Shown here piece after piece: positions 45,921 to 55,193 of a stretch of DNA of 64,000 nucleotides; positions within the stretch are counted from its first letter, which is position 1, and each line of letters begins with the position of its first letter. The stretch lies in NCBI RefSeq assembly GCF_026683955.1, contig NZ_CP113343.1:4960001-5024000 (forward strand), given 5' to 3'. Source of the stretch: Arthrobacter sp. MMS18-M83 (lineage in GTDB: Bacteria; Actinomycetota; Actinomycetes; Actinomycetales; Micrococcaceae). The position numbers were made by a program, and so were the translations under genes. The notes under the pieces are model-generated. The model saw only the letters and a program-made list of their open reading frames with translations. It did not search any database and was not told the origin of the DNA.

Positions 45921-46781
45921 TCAGTACAGCACAGCCTTGCCAGCCGCGTTGAAGAGATCGATCTTCTGGGCAGCAGTGGCCTTCATCGCGTCGATGCAAG
46001 GGGGCTGGATGCTGTTCGGTTCCCGCAGGCTCGTGTCCGCCAGCACCTCCCGCATCTTTGCGTGGTAGGCGACCTTGATGTCGCTTGAGATGTTGATCTT
46101 GTTGATGCCGAGCTTGACCGCCTGGGCGATTTCGTCGTCGGGGTTGTTCGATCCGCCGTGCAGCACGAGCGGGATCCCGATCTTGGCCTTGATCTCCCGC
46201 AGGAGATCAAGCTTCAGTTCGGGCTTCAGGGTTGCCGGGTAGAGGCCATGGTAGGTGCCAATCGCGATTGCAAGGCTGTCCACGCCTGTCCTCTGGACAA
46301 ATGAGACAGCATCCTCCGGGACGGTGTAGATGATCGAGTCGGTGCCGTACTCCGCCTCACTGTCGGTCTTGCCGATAGTGCCGAGTTCGCCTTCAACCGA
46401 AATCCCGACTGCGTGCGCGGACTCGACAACCTTCTTTGAGATCGCAACGTTGTCCTCGAACGGAAGCATCGAGCCGTCGATCATCACCGAGGTGAAGCCC
46501 GCCTGGATAGCGGTCAGGACCTGCTCATAGGTTCCGCCGTGGTCCCAGTGGATGGCCATCGGGACGGACGAGCGGTGCGCGCGGGCGACAATCGCTCGTA
46601 TGAGGTCCGTCGTGAGGTGCCGGACCTCATCAGGGTGGATTGCGACGATGAGGGGCGACTCCTTCTCCTCGCTGATCTCGGCGATGCCCTTGAACATCGC
46701 CCAGTCGCTGATGTTGAACGCGGGAACCGCGAAGTTGTGTGTGTTGGCGACGTCCAGAATGGTTTTTCCGTCGACGAGCAT
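45921..46781 (-). CDS. Class II ketose-bisphosphate aldolase (fructose/tagatose-bisphosphate type)
   Basis: A 286-residue zinc aldolase that cleaves a ketose-1,6-bisphosphate to dihydroxyacetone phosphate and glyceraldehyde-3-phosphate. Zn ligands and catalytic residues are visible: Asp80-His81 in AIHWDHGG, Glu131 in ISVEGELG, His178 in IGTYHGLY and His208 in VLHGGSNNPDDE. ISSDIKVAY near the end binds phosphate. The length and HGGSNNP (usual HGGSG) place it in the GatY/KbaY-like or FbaA-related group; which epimer it prefers is open. AAGGAG lies 9 bases before the ATG at 46781. One base separates its stop from the kinase start. Confidence 0.88.
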   Translation of the reverse strand: MLVDGKTILDVANTHNFAVPAFNISDWAMFKGIAEISEEKESPLIVAIHPDEVRHLTTDLIRAIVARAHRSSVPMAIHWDHGGTYEQVLTAIQAGFTSVMIDGSMLPFEDNVAISKKVVESAHAVGISVEGELGTIGKTDSEAEYGTDSIIYTVPEDAVSFVQRTGVDSLAIAIGTYHGLYPATLKPELKLDLLREIKAKIGIPLVLHGGSNNPDDEIAQAVKLGINKINISSDIKVAYHAKMREVLADTSLREPNSIQPPCIDAMKATAAQKIDLFNAAGKAVLY

Positions 46782-46822
46782 GGTACATATCTCCTTGTTT
46801 AGGGTTAAGGCTTTTCGAGGCG

Positions 46823-47716
46823 TCAGTCTTTGACCGCACCAGAGGTGAGTCCGCCGATGAAGCTCCGCTGGAACAGAAGGAAGAGCAGGAGCACCGGGAT
46901 CGACCCCAGGATGCTCATCGCCATCATCTGGTTCCACTCGAAGGAATGCTGTCCCATCAGCAGTTGAATGCCGATCGGCACGGTCCGCATGGCGTCGGTG
47001 CGGGTCAAGGTCAGAGCGAAGAGGAACTCATTCCACGAGATCATGAATGTGTACACCCCGACTGCCACGATTCCCGGTATCGAGATGGGGACGAGCACCC
47101 GCCACAGGGCGCTCCAGGCGTTCGCGCCGTCCACCTTAGCTGCTTCATCGAGTTCGCGAGGCAGAGTGTTGAAGTACGCGGTCATCATGATGATCGCGTA
47201 AGGGAGCGTGAACACCATGTGGGTAAGAATCAGGCCCGGATAGGTGTTGTAGAGGCCGAGTGCGACCATCAGGCCGAAGTACGGGATCACTAGTGTGATC
47301 GGCGGAACGGCTTGCACTGAGACGATCACGACGTTGATCAGCCGCTTGCCGGGGAACTCGTAGCGGCTGAAACCGTACGCCGCAAGGATCGCGACCAGAA
47401 GGGTGAGCACAGTCACCGCAATGGCCACAATGTAGCTGTTCAGGAAGAACCGCAATCGCGCAGGGTCGGTGAGGATCGCTGTGTAGGCATCCAGCGAGAA
47501 GCCCGACGTGATCAGTTTCGGTGGGAGCGCGAAGACCTCCCCATTCGCTTTGAACGAGGTGGAAAGCATCCACAACACTGGCAGTCCCGCATACAGTGCC
47601 CCGATCACCAGGGCCGCGAAGGCTCCCACCTTGAGCAGCGGCTTCTTTCCGGCCCGCCGCTCGCGAGGGACGTCGATCTTTTGGTCCCTGCGTCCCCGAA
47701 GAGTCAAGTTGCTCAT
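46823..47716 (-). CDS. Sugar ABC transporter permease (MalG/CUT1 type)
   Basis: A 297-residue inner-membrane subunit with six helices. The coupling EAA loop reads ELDEAAKVDGANAWSALWRV, the standard CUT1 motif with G at the expected position. The N-terminal 30 residues are basic and cytoplasmic. The ATG at 47716 immediately follows the upstream permease stop. It pairs with the MalF-type permease and the binding protein; no ATPase gene is present in the operon, so a shared MsiK-type ATPase encoded elsewhere is likely. Confidence 0.9.
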   Translation of the reverse strand: MSNLTLRGRRDQKIDVPRERRAGKKPLLKVGAFAALVIGALYAGLPVLWMLSTSFKANGEVFALPPKLITSGFSLDAYTAILTDPARLRFFLNSYIVAIAVTVLTLLVAILAAYGFSRYEFPGKRLINVVIVSVQAVPPITLVIPYFGLMVALGLYNTYPGLILTHMVFTLPYAIIMMTAYFNTLPRELDEAAKVDGANAWSALWRVLVPISIPGIVAVGVYTFMISWNEFLFALTLTRTDAMRTVPIGIQLLMGQHSFEWNQMMAMSILGSIPVLLLFLLFQRSFIGGLTSGAVKD

Positions 47717-47717
47717 A

Positions 47718-48671
47718 TCAATCACGCACCGTCTGATGCCGCACGTAGAAGAAGGCAAGGACCATCGTGAGCAGCAGCACGATGACCGCGGCCGCGGAGG
47801 CTGTCGAGAATTCGAAGTTGCTGAAGGCCTGCTTGTAGGTGTACGTGCTCATCACCTCCGTGGCGTTGAGTGGGCCCCCGCCCGTGGTCATCCAGATCAA
47901 AGCGAACTGCTGTGACGTCCAGATGAGGTCGAGCACTGCCATGCTGACAATCACCGGACGGATATGGGGCAGTGTCACGTACCGGAACCGTTGCCACCAT
48001 CCCGCCCCGTCGACGCGTGCTGCCTCGTGCAGCACGGCCGGCACGCCCTGGAGGGCGGCCAGGAGGCTGATCATGAAGAACGGATAACCGGACCAGATGT
48101 TGATGAACGTCACGGAGCCCAGTGCCGTTTCGGGTGTAGACAGCCAGTTCGCGCCCTGGATGCCAAACGTTCCGAGAACGTAGTTCACCACACCAGAGGG
48201 GTCGAGCATGAGACGCCAGACGACGGCGATCACCGCGATGGTGAACAACCACGGAAGGATGTAGACCACCCGGAAGATTGCCTTGGTGACGTTGCCGAGC
48301 AGCGAGGTGTTGAGCAGCAAGGCAAAGACGAGACCCAGCACCAAGTGCACGACGGTGCTCACCGCGATGAAGAGGAAGGTGTTACCGAGCGCCGCAAGGA
48401 AAGCAGGATCAGTGAGCACCTTCACATAGTTGGCGAACCCAACGAACGCGGGGTTCGGTTCGACGATCACGTTGTCCATGAATGAGTAGCCGGCAACCAT
48501 CAGGATCGGCACCACGGTGAGCAAGGTGATCAAGGCCAGCGTCGGCGAGACGAAGGCGAACGGGACGAGCTTGCGGCCGCGCACCCCAGAGACGCCCCGC
48601 TTCGTGGATCGCGGGCGGACGGCGTGCCGTACCCATCCGGGTCCCTCGACGTTGGTAGAGGACAGATTCAT
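47718..48671 (-). CDS. Sugar ABC transporter permease (MalF/UgpA type)
   Basis: A 317-residue subunit with six membrane helices and the EAA loop VLHEAARVDGAGWWQRFRYV. The first 30 residues are basic and cytoplasmic, then PFAFVSPTLALITLLTVVPI starts helix 1. It forms the heterodimeric channel with the MalG-type permease. It lies 65 bases after the binding-protein gene and directly before the second permease gene. Confidence 0.9.
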   Translation of the reverse strand: MNLSSTNVEGPGWVRHAVRPRSTKRGVSGVRGRKLVPFAFVSPTLALITLLTVVPILMVAGYSFMDNVIVEPNPAFVGFANYVKVLTDPAFLAALGNTFLFIAVSTVVHLVLGLVFALLLNTSLLGNVTKAIFRVVYILPWLFTIAVIAVVWRLMLDPSGVVNYVLGTFGIQGANWLSTPETALGSVTFINIWSGYPFFMISLLAALQGVPAVLHEAARVDGAGWWQRFRYVTLPHIRPVIVSMAVLDLIWTSQQFALIWMTTGGGPLNATEVMSTYTYKQAFSNFEFSTASAAAVIVLLLTMVLAFFYVRHQTVRD

Positions 48672-48736
48672 GTCTCAAACTCCCTTGTGGGGTCGTGCCG
48701 CAAGCTGGGCGGCACGACCCCGTCGAATCTTCGACG

Positions 48737-50026
48737 TCAGAAGATGGATTTCCATGCGGATTGAACAGTGCTGAGTGTCTGATCGACACTCTGGCTTCCG
48801 GTGAGGGTCCGCTGAAGCTGCTCGTCGAACGTGCGCTGCAGCTGGTCGGCCTTTGGCAGGCCGGTGAACTCATTCGCCGGGTAACCGGCCTGGTAGATGT
48901 CGAAGGCCGTCTTGAACAGCGGATCGCTCTTGCTAAAGTCGGGCGTCGCCGTCTTGTTGCCCGGGAAGCCGTTCGCAAGGTTGCTCAGCTGAGCGTTCGT
49001 GTCCTTGCTCATGAGGAACTCGACGAGCTTGGCCGCTTCCGCTTTGTGCTGAGACTTGTTCGAGATGCCAACACCCCACGATGCGTACGGGATGCCTCGC
49101 TTGCCGGTGTAGCCATCCTCGGAAGGCAGTGCTGCCACCGTGAAATTGAGGCTGGGGTTGTTCTTCTTGATCAGGTTGATGTGGGCGAGCGAGTCGATCA
49201 CCATGCCGACCTGGCCGTTGGTGAACTTCTCCACCTTGTCCTGTTCCTTCATGGTCAGGGCGCCGGGGACTAGCACGTTCGCGTCGTAGAGGCTCTTGAC
49301 GTAGTCGACTCCGCTCTTGACTTGGGCGTTGGTGACGTCAGGTTCCCCGTCCTTCAGCATGCTGCCACCAGATGCCCAGACCCAGGACATGACGTCGTTC
49401 TGGATGCCGTTGGGAACTGCGGTGTCGAGTGGCAGGGCCCAACCCTTGACGTTGCCGCCGAGGGCGCTGATCTTTTTGGCTGCGTCGAGGAACTCACTGC
49501 GAGTGGTCGGCGCCTTGTTTACCCCGGCCTGCTTGAGCAGGTCGTTGTTGACGAACAAGGGGTAGACGAAGTTGACCGCAGGGATCATGTAGGCCTTGCC
49601 ATTGACCTTGACCTCGCTTGCCAGCTGGTCTTCGGAGAAGTTGTCAGCTTTCAGAAGCGGAGAGAGATCGGCGATCGCGCCCTGCTTGGCGAAATCGCTC
49701 ACCCAGGCACCGTCAAGGCCGAGGACGTCGGGCAGCTGGCCCGAGGCTGCGTCGGCAACCATCTGCTGTTGGTCTGAGGAAAAGGGTGAGCTGAGGAGCT
49801 TCACCTTGACGTGTGGGTTCGCCTTCTGGAATTGGTCAATCAGGTTGGCCAGGGATCCCTGCGGGAGCTCTGGCTCCCACCACTGGGCGAACTCGAGGGT
49901 GACATCTCCGGTGGCACTGGCACCACCGGACGGCGAGCCACTGCAACCTGACATTGTGAGCGCAGCAACGGCGGTTACGCCTAACGCTGCGAGCAGCCGC
50001 GGGCGGCGGCCTCTCCTCGTGCTCAT
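48737..50026 (-). CDS. Sugar ABC transporter substrate-binding lipoprotein
   Basis: A 429-residue extracytoplasmic protein. Basic start MSTRRGRRPRLLAALG, hydrophobic core and lipobox TMSGC (Cys near 25) make it a lipoprotein. The mature part shows the family-1 solute-binding fold: EFAQWWEPELPQGSLANLID, KVNGKAYMIPAVNFVYPLFV and NGQVGMVIDSLAHINLIK. The cargo is probably an oligosaccharide or sugar; the specific ligand cannot be read. AAGGAG before the ATG at 50026 favours this start over 50062. First gene of the operon, under the divergent DeoR regulator. Confidence 0.9.
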   Translation of the reverse strand: MSTRRGRRPRLLAALGVTAVAALTMSGCSGSPSGGASATGDVTLEFAQWWEPELPQGSLANLIDQFQKANPHVKVKLLSSPFSSDQQQMVADAASGQLPDVLGLDGAWVSDFAKQGAIADLSPLLKADNFSEDQLASEVKVNGKAYMIPAVNFVYPLFVNNDLLKQAGVNKAPTTRSEFLDAAKKISALGGNVKGWALPLDTAVPNGIQNDVMSWVWASGGSMLKDGEPDVTNAQVKSGVDYVKSLYDANVLVPGALTMKEQDKVEKFTNGQVGMVIDSLAHINLIKKNNPSLNFTVAALPSEDGYTGKRGIPYASWGVGISNKSQHKAEAAKLVEFLMSKDTNAQLSNLANGFPGNKTATPDFSKSDPLFKTAFDIYQAGYPANEFTGLPKADQLQRTFDEQLQRTLTGSQSVDQTLSTVQSAWKSIF

Positions 50027-50279
50027 GTCCACTCCTTCGTGTAATTGCTTGATCATGCGCATTCACTGCGTGATATAGGACACACTAGTCCTGCGTATGA
50101 CGCAAACGCAAGCATTAAAATGCAGATAACCTGACTAACTGGGATAAGAACAGCAACAATCTCTGTTGTATCGACATTTGCAATCCAACAAACCGGCTGC
50201 CCTCCCCGTTATGCAACACTTCTGCAGTACTTTGCAGTAATCGCTTCGAATAGCGCCGGTCCGGTGCTAGCATCGCAGC
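50027..50279. promoter_or_regulatory. Divergent control region for the sugar operon and DeoR gene
   Basis: AT-richer than its surroundings. It contains inverted repeats CAACA-N5-TGTTG (50154-50168) and CTGCA-N6-TGCAG (50222-50237), candidate operators for the DeoR regulator. Promoters for both directions must lie here. Confidence 0.6.
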
Positions 50280-51128
50280 GTGAGCGAGTTAATCAGCGTG
50301 GCCGTAGACGAAGGGCGTTCGCGCCGACACCCAGCGGGCAGGAAGGCGCAGCTTGTCGCCTACGTCACTGAAGTCGGCCAGGTGACAGTGGGATCGCTGG
50401 CCGATCGTTTCGGTGTCTCGATCGACACTGTCCGCCGCGACCTCGACCAGCTGGACGGTGAGGGCCTTCTTGTGCGCACTTACGGCGGCGCGGTCAGTGT
50501 GGCCATGAGTTCTCGAGTTGAGAAGGCCGTGGATCTGCGCCTTGGCTTACAAGCCACGGAAAAGGATAAGATCGGCACCCTTGCCGCTCAACTTGTGCGC
50601 GATGACACGGGGATCATCATGAATGGTGGGACCACGATGCTTTCGGTGGCTCGTGCACTCCGCAACCACCGGGACCTAACCATCGCCACGAACAATCTAC
50701 TCGTGCCGGCGGAACTGGACCCGGCCGTCTGGCGCGAACTGTACATCTTCGGCGGCTCCGTCCGCTCGACAACCCTCGCGACGACGGGACCCACGAGTCT
50801 GCGGATCGCAACAGGCGGGGCCGATCTGGATATACGCTGCGACTTGGCGCTCATTGCCATCGGTGCGGTGTCAGTACAGGGTGGCTACACCACAAGCAAT
50901 GTCGGGGAAGCCGCGATGATGAGCGAGATGATGACCCGCGCCACCCGGGTTGCCGTGCTGGCAGACTCCTCGAAGTTCGACAAGCAGCTCTTCGCCCAAG
51001 TCGGCTTGCTCGACAGCGCAGACTATTTCGTCACCGACAGCCACCCTCCCAAGGAGCTTGAAGCGGCATTCCGGGACAACGGCGTGCGCATCATCACCCC
51101 GGAATCGGGTCTGGATCCTGTCTCCTGA
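50280..51128 (+). CDS. DeoR/GlpR-family transcriptional regulator
   Basis: A 282-residue repressor. The N-terminal helix-turn-helix (about 23-75) contains TVGSLADRFGVSIDTVRRDL and GEGLLVRTYGGAV, the DeoR signature. The C-terminal sugar-phosphate-sensing domain has GIIMNGGTTMLSVARAL, VLADSSKFDKQLFAQVG and FVTDSHPPKELEAAF. Such regulators are released by a phosphorylated intermediate, here plausibly the kinase product. The GTG at 50280 is the start. It is divergent from the importer-aldolase-kinase operon. Confidence 0.9.
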   Translation: MSELISVAVDEGRSRRHPAGRKAQLVAYVTEVGQVTVGSLADRFGVSIDTVRRDLDQLDGEGLLVRTYGGAVSVAMSSRVEKAVDLRLGLQATEKDKIGTLAAQLVRDDTGIIMNGGTTMLSVARALRNHRDLTIATNNLLVPAELDPAVWRELYIFGGSVRSTTLATTGPTSLRIATGGADLDIRCDLALIAIGAVSVQGGYTTSNVGEAAMMSEMMTRATRVAVLADSSKFDKQLFAQVGLLDSADYFVTDSHPPKELEAAFRDNGVRIITPESGLDPVS

Positions 51129-52101
51129 GCCAAAGAGCCTGGACTTCGACAATGCGGTTCACCGTAAGGCTCTCCCCGGTGGCAGCTGTCCTCGCTCCGG
51201 GCGAAGGAGACGGGCGGGTTCGCGTTGGCAATGATGTCCATGGTGTTGAGGCCCGGAATCCGTCGGTCGAAAAGTGGTTCTGTGGTGATGAAACCGTTGA
51301 GCCAGCGGCCGGAGATCCCCTCCACCAAGCTGGTGAGAATCTCCACGTGACTGCGGCCTCCTCCTCGCTGCTGCTCTCCATGGCGGCCACGTTGGCCTGG
51401 GCGATCTCGCGGTTCCATACCGCCGTTGTCCGGGACAGTGGTTCTGCGAGTTCGGGTCCGAAGATGGAACAGGCGCGGAGTTCGTTCCAGGCGACCGAAT
51501 TCCGCCGGACTTCTTCGTCGTCCTTGACCGGAGCCGCCGCCCTTCTGCCCGGCTGGGCTTCCGCCCTCCCGTCCTGAAACCAAACCCCGACGGTTCCATT
51601 CATCATGCACGTCACGAGCACCACAACGGCCGGGCCTTACTGGTACCTACGTCGAGGACGTCACCGTAACGGCCGTCGAAATTGCCAATCTTGTCGGCTC
51701 GAAATACACGGACAAAGGAACCGCTTAACTTCGCTCGATCCTCGGACAGCGAGATAGCGGCGCTGCGTCTGCTGAGATCTTCAGCAAGTAAGGCAAACCG
51801 ACATCCTCATCGGAGCCACTATCGGAATGTCTTCATCGCCGGGTGCAACATAAAGCGACAACAGAGATTTCCCTCCGGATCTTGCCCGCTAGGGGAAGAC
51901 CACAGACACCCGGGTGATCATGTAGCGGAGCAGGGACCACACCATGAACAGCCGAGAAAATAGACACAGGCAACGGTCCGGCGCAAACCACGCCCCCCAG
52001 TCCACTCTGGTTCTGTCCCCGACCCTGCCCTGAAAGAGCGACAAGCTCAGAATCGCCGCCCGCTGCCGCCGAGCGGTTTGACGTCCGGCCCCGGCCTTGC
52101 G
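51129..52101. other. Region of gene remnants
   Basis: Apart from the TetR remnant at 51190-51580, a short tail (VTVTAVEIANLVGSKYTDKG) ends at 51728. Nothing is intact. Confidence 0.45.
51190..51580 (-). pseudogene. TetR-family regulator, ligand-domain remnant
   Basis: The minus strand carries DDEEVRRNSVAWNELRACSI, ELAEPLSRTTAVWNREIAQA and then, in another frame, ILTSLVEGISGRWLNGFITT, the typical helices of a TetR ligand domain. At least one frameshift separates the blocks, and no helix-turn-helix is found upstream. Confidence 0.5.
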
Positions 52102-53442
52102 CTATTCATCCGAAGCCTCCGTTCCCCGCCCGCGCTGTCCTTTCGGCAGGTACTCAACAAACCAATCCATGGCGAGAATCGCCGCCGCCTCCAATGTTCC
52201 CGGTTCTTCGAACAGGTGGGTGGCCCCCGGGACAAGCTCCATCCGGTTGAGGCAGCCCATCAGGTCTTGCGCCCGGCGGTTGAGTTCGAGCACCCGGTGA
52301 TCCGCGCTGCCGACAATCAAGAGCGTCGGGGCGCGGACAAAGGCAAGCCTCGCGCCAGCTAGATCCGGCCGGCCTCCTCTTGAGACGACTGCGCCGATTT
52401 TCTCTCCCAGTTCGGCCGCCGCCCACAACGCCGCACCGGCGCCGGTACTTGCACCGAAGTATCCCACACTGCATGTGGCCGTGTCCGGCCTGCTGCCAAG
52501 CCAGCCCGTTGCCGCGGTCAGCCTGCGCGCAAGCAGTTCGATGTTGAACACGTTGGCGCGATCGAGTTCCTCCCGGTGGCTGAGCAGGTCAAGCAGCAAA
52601 GTGCCCAGGCCCGCCCGCTGAAGCATCGTGGCGACGAATCTATTTCGCGGACTGTGGCGGCTGCTACCGCTTCCGTGAGCGAACACCACCACTCCGGCAG
52701 TCGATCCGGGAAGGTGAAGCTGCCCTTGAAGCCACAACCCGTCGGAGGGTATTTGGACCTCCTCATCGAGGCCGCGGTCTCCCGCGGTTGAAGACGCATT
52801 TTGCAGGCGCTCGGCAGCAGCGCCGAGCAACCACACCACTTCGTCGTCGCCCGTCGGCGAGAAGTCACAGTAGTGGTAGCCGACCGCCGTGAGCCGCGGG
52901 GGCGTGGCAAGGCACACCACCTCGTCCGGCTCCGTCAATCTCGCGAGGATGTCGGCCGCGGCGACCGGAACAGCCAGAATCACTCTGGCAGCCCCCAAGT
53001 TCCGTGCAATGCGACATGCCACCCTGGCGGTTGAGCCCGTAGCGATCCCGTCATCGACGACGACGGCGATGCGGCCCTTCAGATCAACGCGGTCTCGGCC
53101 GGCACGGAATCGCGCCACCCGCTCCTCGAGGATAGCCCGCTCCCGTCGCTCAACAGACCGCAGTTCTTCCTGTTTGACCCTTGTGGCTGAGAGGACGCTT
53201 CGTTCGAGCGCATATGCGCCATCCTCCCCGATGGCTCCCATCGCGAGTTCGGGCTGGGACGGGACTCCCAGCTTCCGCACAACGATCACATCCAGCGGCA
53301 CGTCAAGTGCCGCTGCAACCTCAAAGGCGACCGGAACCCCGCCGCGCGGCACCCCTAGGATGACTGCCTCCTGGCCACGCAGATGCGCCAGCCGCAGCCC
53401 CAACTGCCGCCCCGCATCAGCCCTGTCCTGAAAAATTCCCAT
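52102..53442 (-). CDS. Phosphoribosyltransferase domain fused to dienelactone hydrolase-like domain
   Basis: A 446-residue two-domain protein. Residues 1-205 are a type I phosphoribosyltransferase with the PRPP loop IAVVVDDGIATGSTARVA (125-142) and LGVPRGGVPVAFEVA near the start. Residues 225-440 are an alpha/beta hydrolase: oxyanion region FAHGSGSSRHSPRN, nucleophile Ser332 in GYFGASTGAG, acid in ILIVGSADHRV-type LIVGSADHRVLEL, and His in GATHLFEEPG. This fusion occurs in actinobacteria and is of unknown substrate. The ATG at 53442 starts the first domain; the frame is open to 53541. It is divergent from the CapA-like gene. Confidence 0.85.
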   Translation of the reverse strand: MGIFQDRADAGRQLGLRLAHLRGQEAVILGVPRGGVPVAFEVAAALDVPLDVIVVRKLGVPSQPELAMGAIGEDGAYALERSVLSATRVKQEELRSVERRERAILEERVARFRAGRDRVDLKGRIAVVVDDGIATGSTARVACRIARNLGAARVILAVPVAAADILARLTEPDEVVCLATPPRLTAVGYHYCDFSPTGDDEVVWLLGAAAERLQNASSTAGDRGLDEEVQIPSDGLWLQGQLHLPGSTAGVVVFAHGSGSSRHSPRNRFVATMLQRAGLGTLLLDLLSHREELDRANVFNIELLARRLTAATGWLGSRPDTATCSVGYFGASTGAGAALWAAAELGEKIGAVVSRGGRPDLAGARLAFVRAPTLLIVGSADHRVLELNRRAQDLMGCLNRMELVPGATHLFEEPGTLEAAAILAMDWFVEYLPKGQRGRGTEASDE

Positions 53443-53693
53443 CGCCGCGACGTTCCCATCAAGCTGCCGCACGCCACGTCCAGACCCTGAAAGCAGCAAG
53501 AAATACACGCGGGGCGGCCTCCTGATCCAACTATCCCCCACGAATACGGACCACGCGAGTCCTTCGCGCGAAGAACCGTTGAAGCGGCACTCCTTCGGGT
53601 TCGACGGCGGATATCGCGTCTGTCGGTGGACTGGCGCCAGGCGACGAAGCGGCCCATCCTGATAGCAAATACTTGCGACGTTGGAGGTGGAGA

Positions 53694-54665
53694 ATGCGGA
53701 TTGCGCTCCTCGGGGATGTCATGCTCGGTCGGCTGGTTAACCTCCAGCTCAAGGTAGCTGCTCCAGACTATCCCTGGGGCGATACCCTCCCGGTCCTCCG
53801 GCAGGCCGACATCAGATTCGCCAACCTCGAATGCGTCCTCGCGGACGACGGAACGCCTGCGGCCGGCAAGATGTATCTCTTCCGCTCGGACGCCAAGAAC
53901 GTGGAGAGCCTGCGCTCCGCAGCGATCGACGTGGTCTCGCTGGCCAACAACCATGTGCTCGATTACGGAATCGATGCTCTATTGGAAATGCTGCCGACGC
54001 TCGATGAGCACGGGATCTTGCGCGCGGGAGCAGGGATGGACCTGGAATCTGCCCGCCGACCGGCGGTCCGCTGGGTGGGGCCAACCGCGGTCGGCTTTAT
54101 TGCTTTCACCGATAATGAACCGGGCTGGGAGGCAACCGCCCGAGTTCCGGGAATTTACTATGTCCCTGTGGACACCGGTGACCGCCGCGTGAGGGAATTG
54201 CTGGAAATGGTCCGGCAGGCGCAAGGCCACAACCAGCTGCTGGTCGTTTCGGCACACTGGGGCGCCAATTGGGGGTCCGAGGTCCCGCCCGCGCATCAGA
54301 ATTTGGCCCGGGCACTGATAGACGCGGGGGCCGACCTCGTGTTCGGGCATTCGGCCCACATTTTCCGCGGCGTCGAAATCTACAGGAACCGGCCCATCAT
54401 CTACAGCGCCGGCGACTTTGTCGATGATTACGCCGTGGACCCGGATGAACGCAACGACCAGTCATTCGTCTTCCTCATGGAAACCGATGGAAGCGTACCC
54501 CGCAAGCTGCGCCTGCACCCGACGAACATCATCCGCCTGCAAACCCGACTGGCGCGCCAGAGCGCGGGGAAAATTGCCGAGCGGATGCAACGGCTGAGCA
54601 GGCAGCTCGGCACGCGAAGCAACTGGATCGAGGGCGAAAAAGTCCTGGAAATACCGATCGACTAG
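53694..54665 (+). CDS. CapA-like protein (PGA_cap metallophosphatase fold)
   Basis: A 323-residue protein with the CapA/PgsA family motifs: IALLGDVMLGR at the start, FANLECVLAD, SLANNHVLDYG (about 83-93), VSAHWGANW and FGHSAHIFRGVEIY. The Asp/Asn/His set forms a calcineurin-like metal site. Members are linked to poly-gamma-glutamate capsule synthesis or occur as stand-alone phosphatases. No signal peptide or membrane helix is seen, and no capB/capC genes are nearby, so a capsule role is unsupported here. GGAGGTGGAGA precedes the ATG at 53694. Confidence 0.85.
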   Translation: MRIALLGDVMLGRLVNLQLKVAAPDYPWGDTLPVLRQADIRFANLECVLADDGTPAAGKMYLFRSDAKNVESLRSAAIDVVSLANNHVLDYGIDALLEMLPTLDEHGILRAGAGMDLESARRPAVRWVGPTAVGFIAFTDNEPGWEATARVPGIYYVPVDTGDRRVRELLEMVRQAQGHNQLLVVSAHWGANWGSEVPPAHQNLARALIDAGADLVFGHSAHIFRGVEIYRNRPIIYSAGDFVDDYAVDPDERNDQSFVFLMETDGSVPRKLRLHPTNIIRLQTRLARQSAGKIAERMQRLSRQLGTRSNWIEGEKVLEIPID

Positions 54666-54699
54666 CTACGGCATCACAGGCACACGGGTGTGGACAATG

Positions 54700-55141
54700 T
54701 GCACGCCGCTTTTGGACTGGCCTGACCGCCGCCGACTCCATCCCCCGCGGCAGCGACTGCAACCCCGCTTGGCGGGACTATGCCGAAACCTTGACTCAGC
54801 TGATAGGCTCGCGGGACTTCGAGTTCGCCATCAAAATGCTCGCCGACTACGCCACCGCATCCCTCAAAGCCGGGATGCCGCTGCTTTAGCGCAGCCCCAG
54901 GCTCAAGGATCCGCATTGGGCGGCGGCCTTGGCCGGGATCACCAACTACACCGCACACCGGCTCGGGCAACCGGCACCGTCCTGGACCAGACGCGTCAAA
55001 CCCCTCAGCGGGGCATGGATGCCGGCAGAGTCCTACCGGAGCGTCAGGGAACCCATGAAGAAACTCACCATCTCCGGAACACCTGCCGAACTCGCCGCCC
55101 TGAACGTCTTCATCCGCGAACGCAGTCTGGCCACCGCATGA
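54700..55141 (+). pseudogene. Antitoxin-like partner protein with in-frame stop
   Basis: One frame reads RDYAETLTQLIGSREFEFAI, LADYATASLKAGMPLL, then TAG at 54887-54889, and continues RLKDPHWAAALAGITNYTAH, GQPAPSWTRRVKPLSGAW to ELAALNVFIRERSLATA and a stop at 55141. Only an amber codon breaks the protein; the N-terminus is also lost. Similar proteins are encoded just before nucleotidyltransferase-like toxin genes, and the next gene overlaps (ATGA). Confidence 0.55.
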
Positions 55142-55193
55142 GCGGCGGGGAACTCACCGCTGATCAAATCCGCGCCCTCCTCCACCAAAAAAC
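55138..55193 (+). pseudogene. N-terminus of a nucleotidyltransferase-like gene cut by an IS remnant
   Basis: From the ATG at 55138, MSGGELTADQIRALLHQK matches the start of DUF6036-type nucleotidyltransferases. Homology ends exactly at the inverted repeat at 55194, and no continuation is found on the far side. Confidence 0.5.

Noticed and set aside
38843-54665. The segment between the two tRNA-type hairpins as a defence island
   Set aside because: It carries metabolic genes only; no restriction, nuclease or phage genes are visible.
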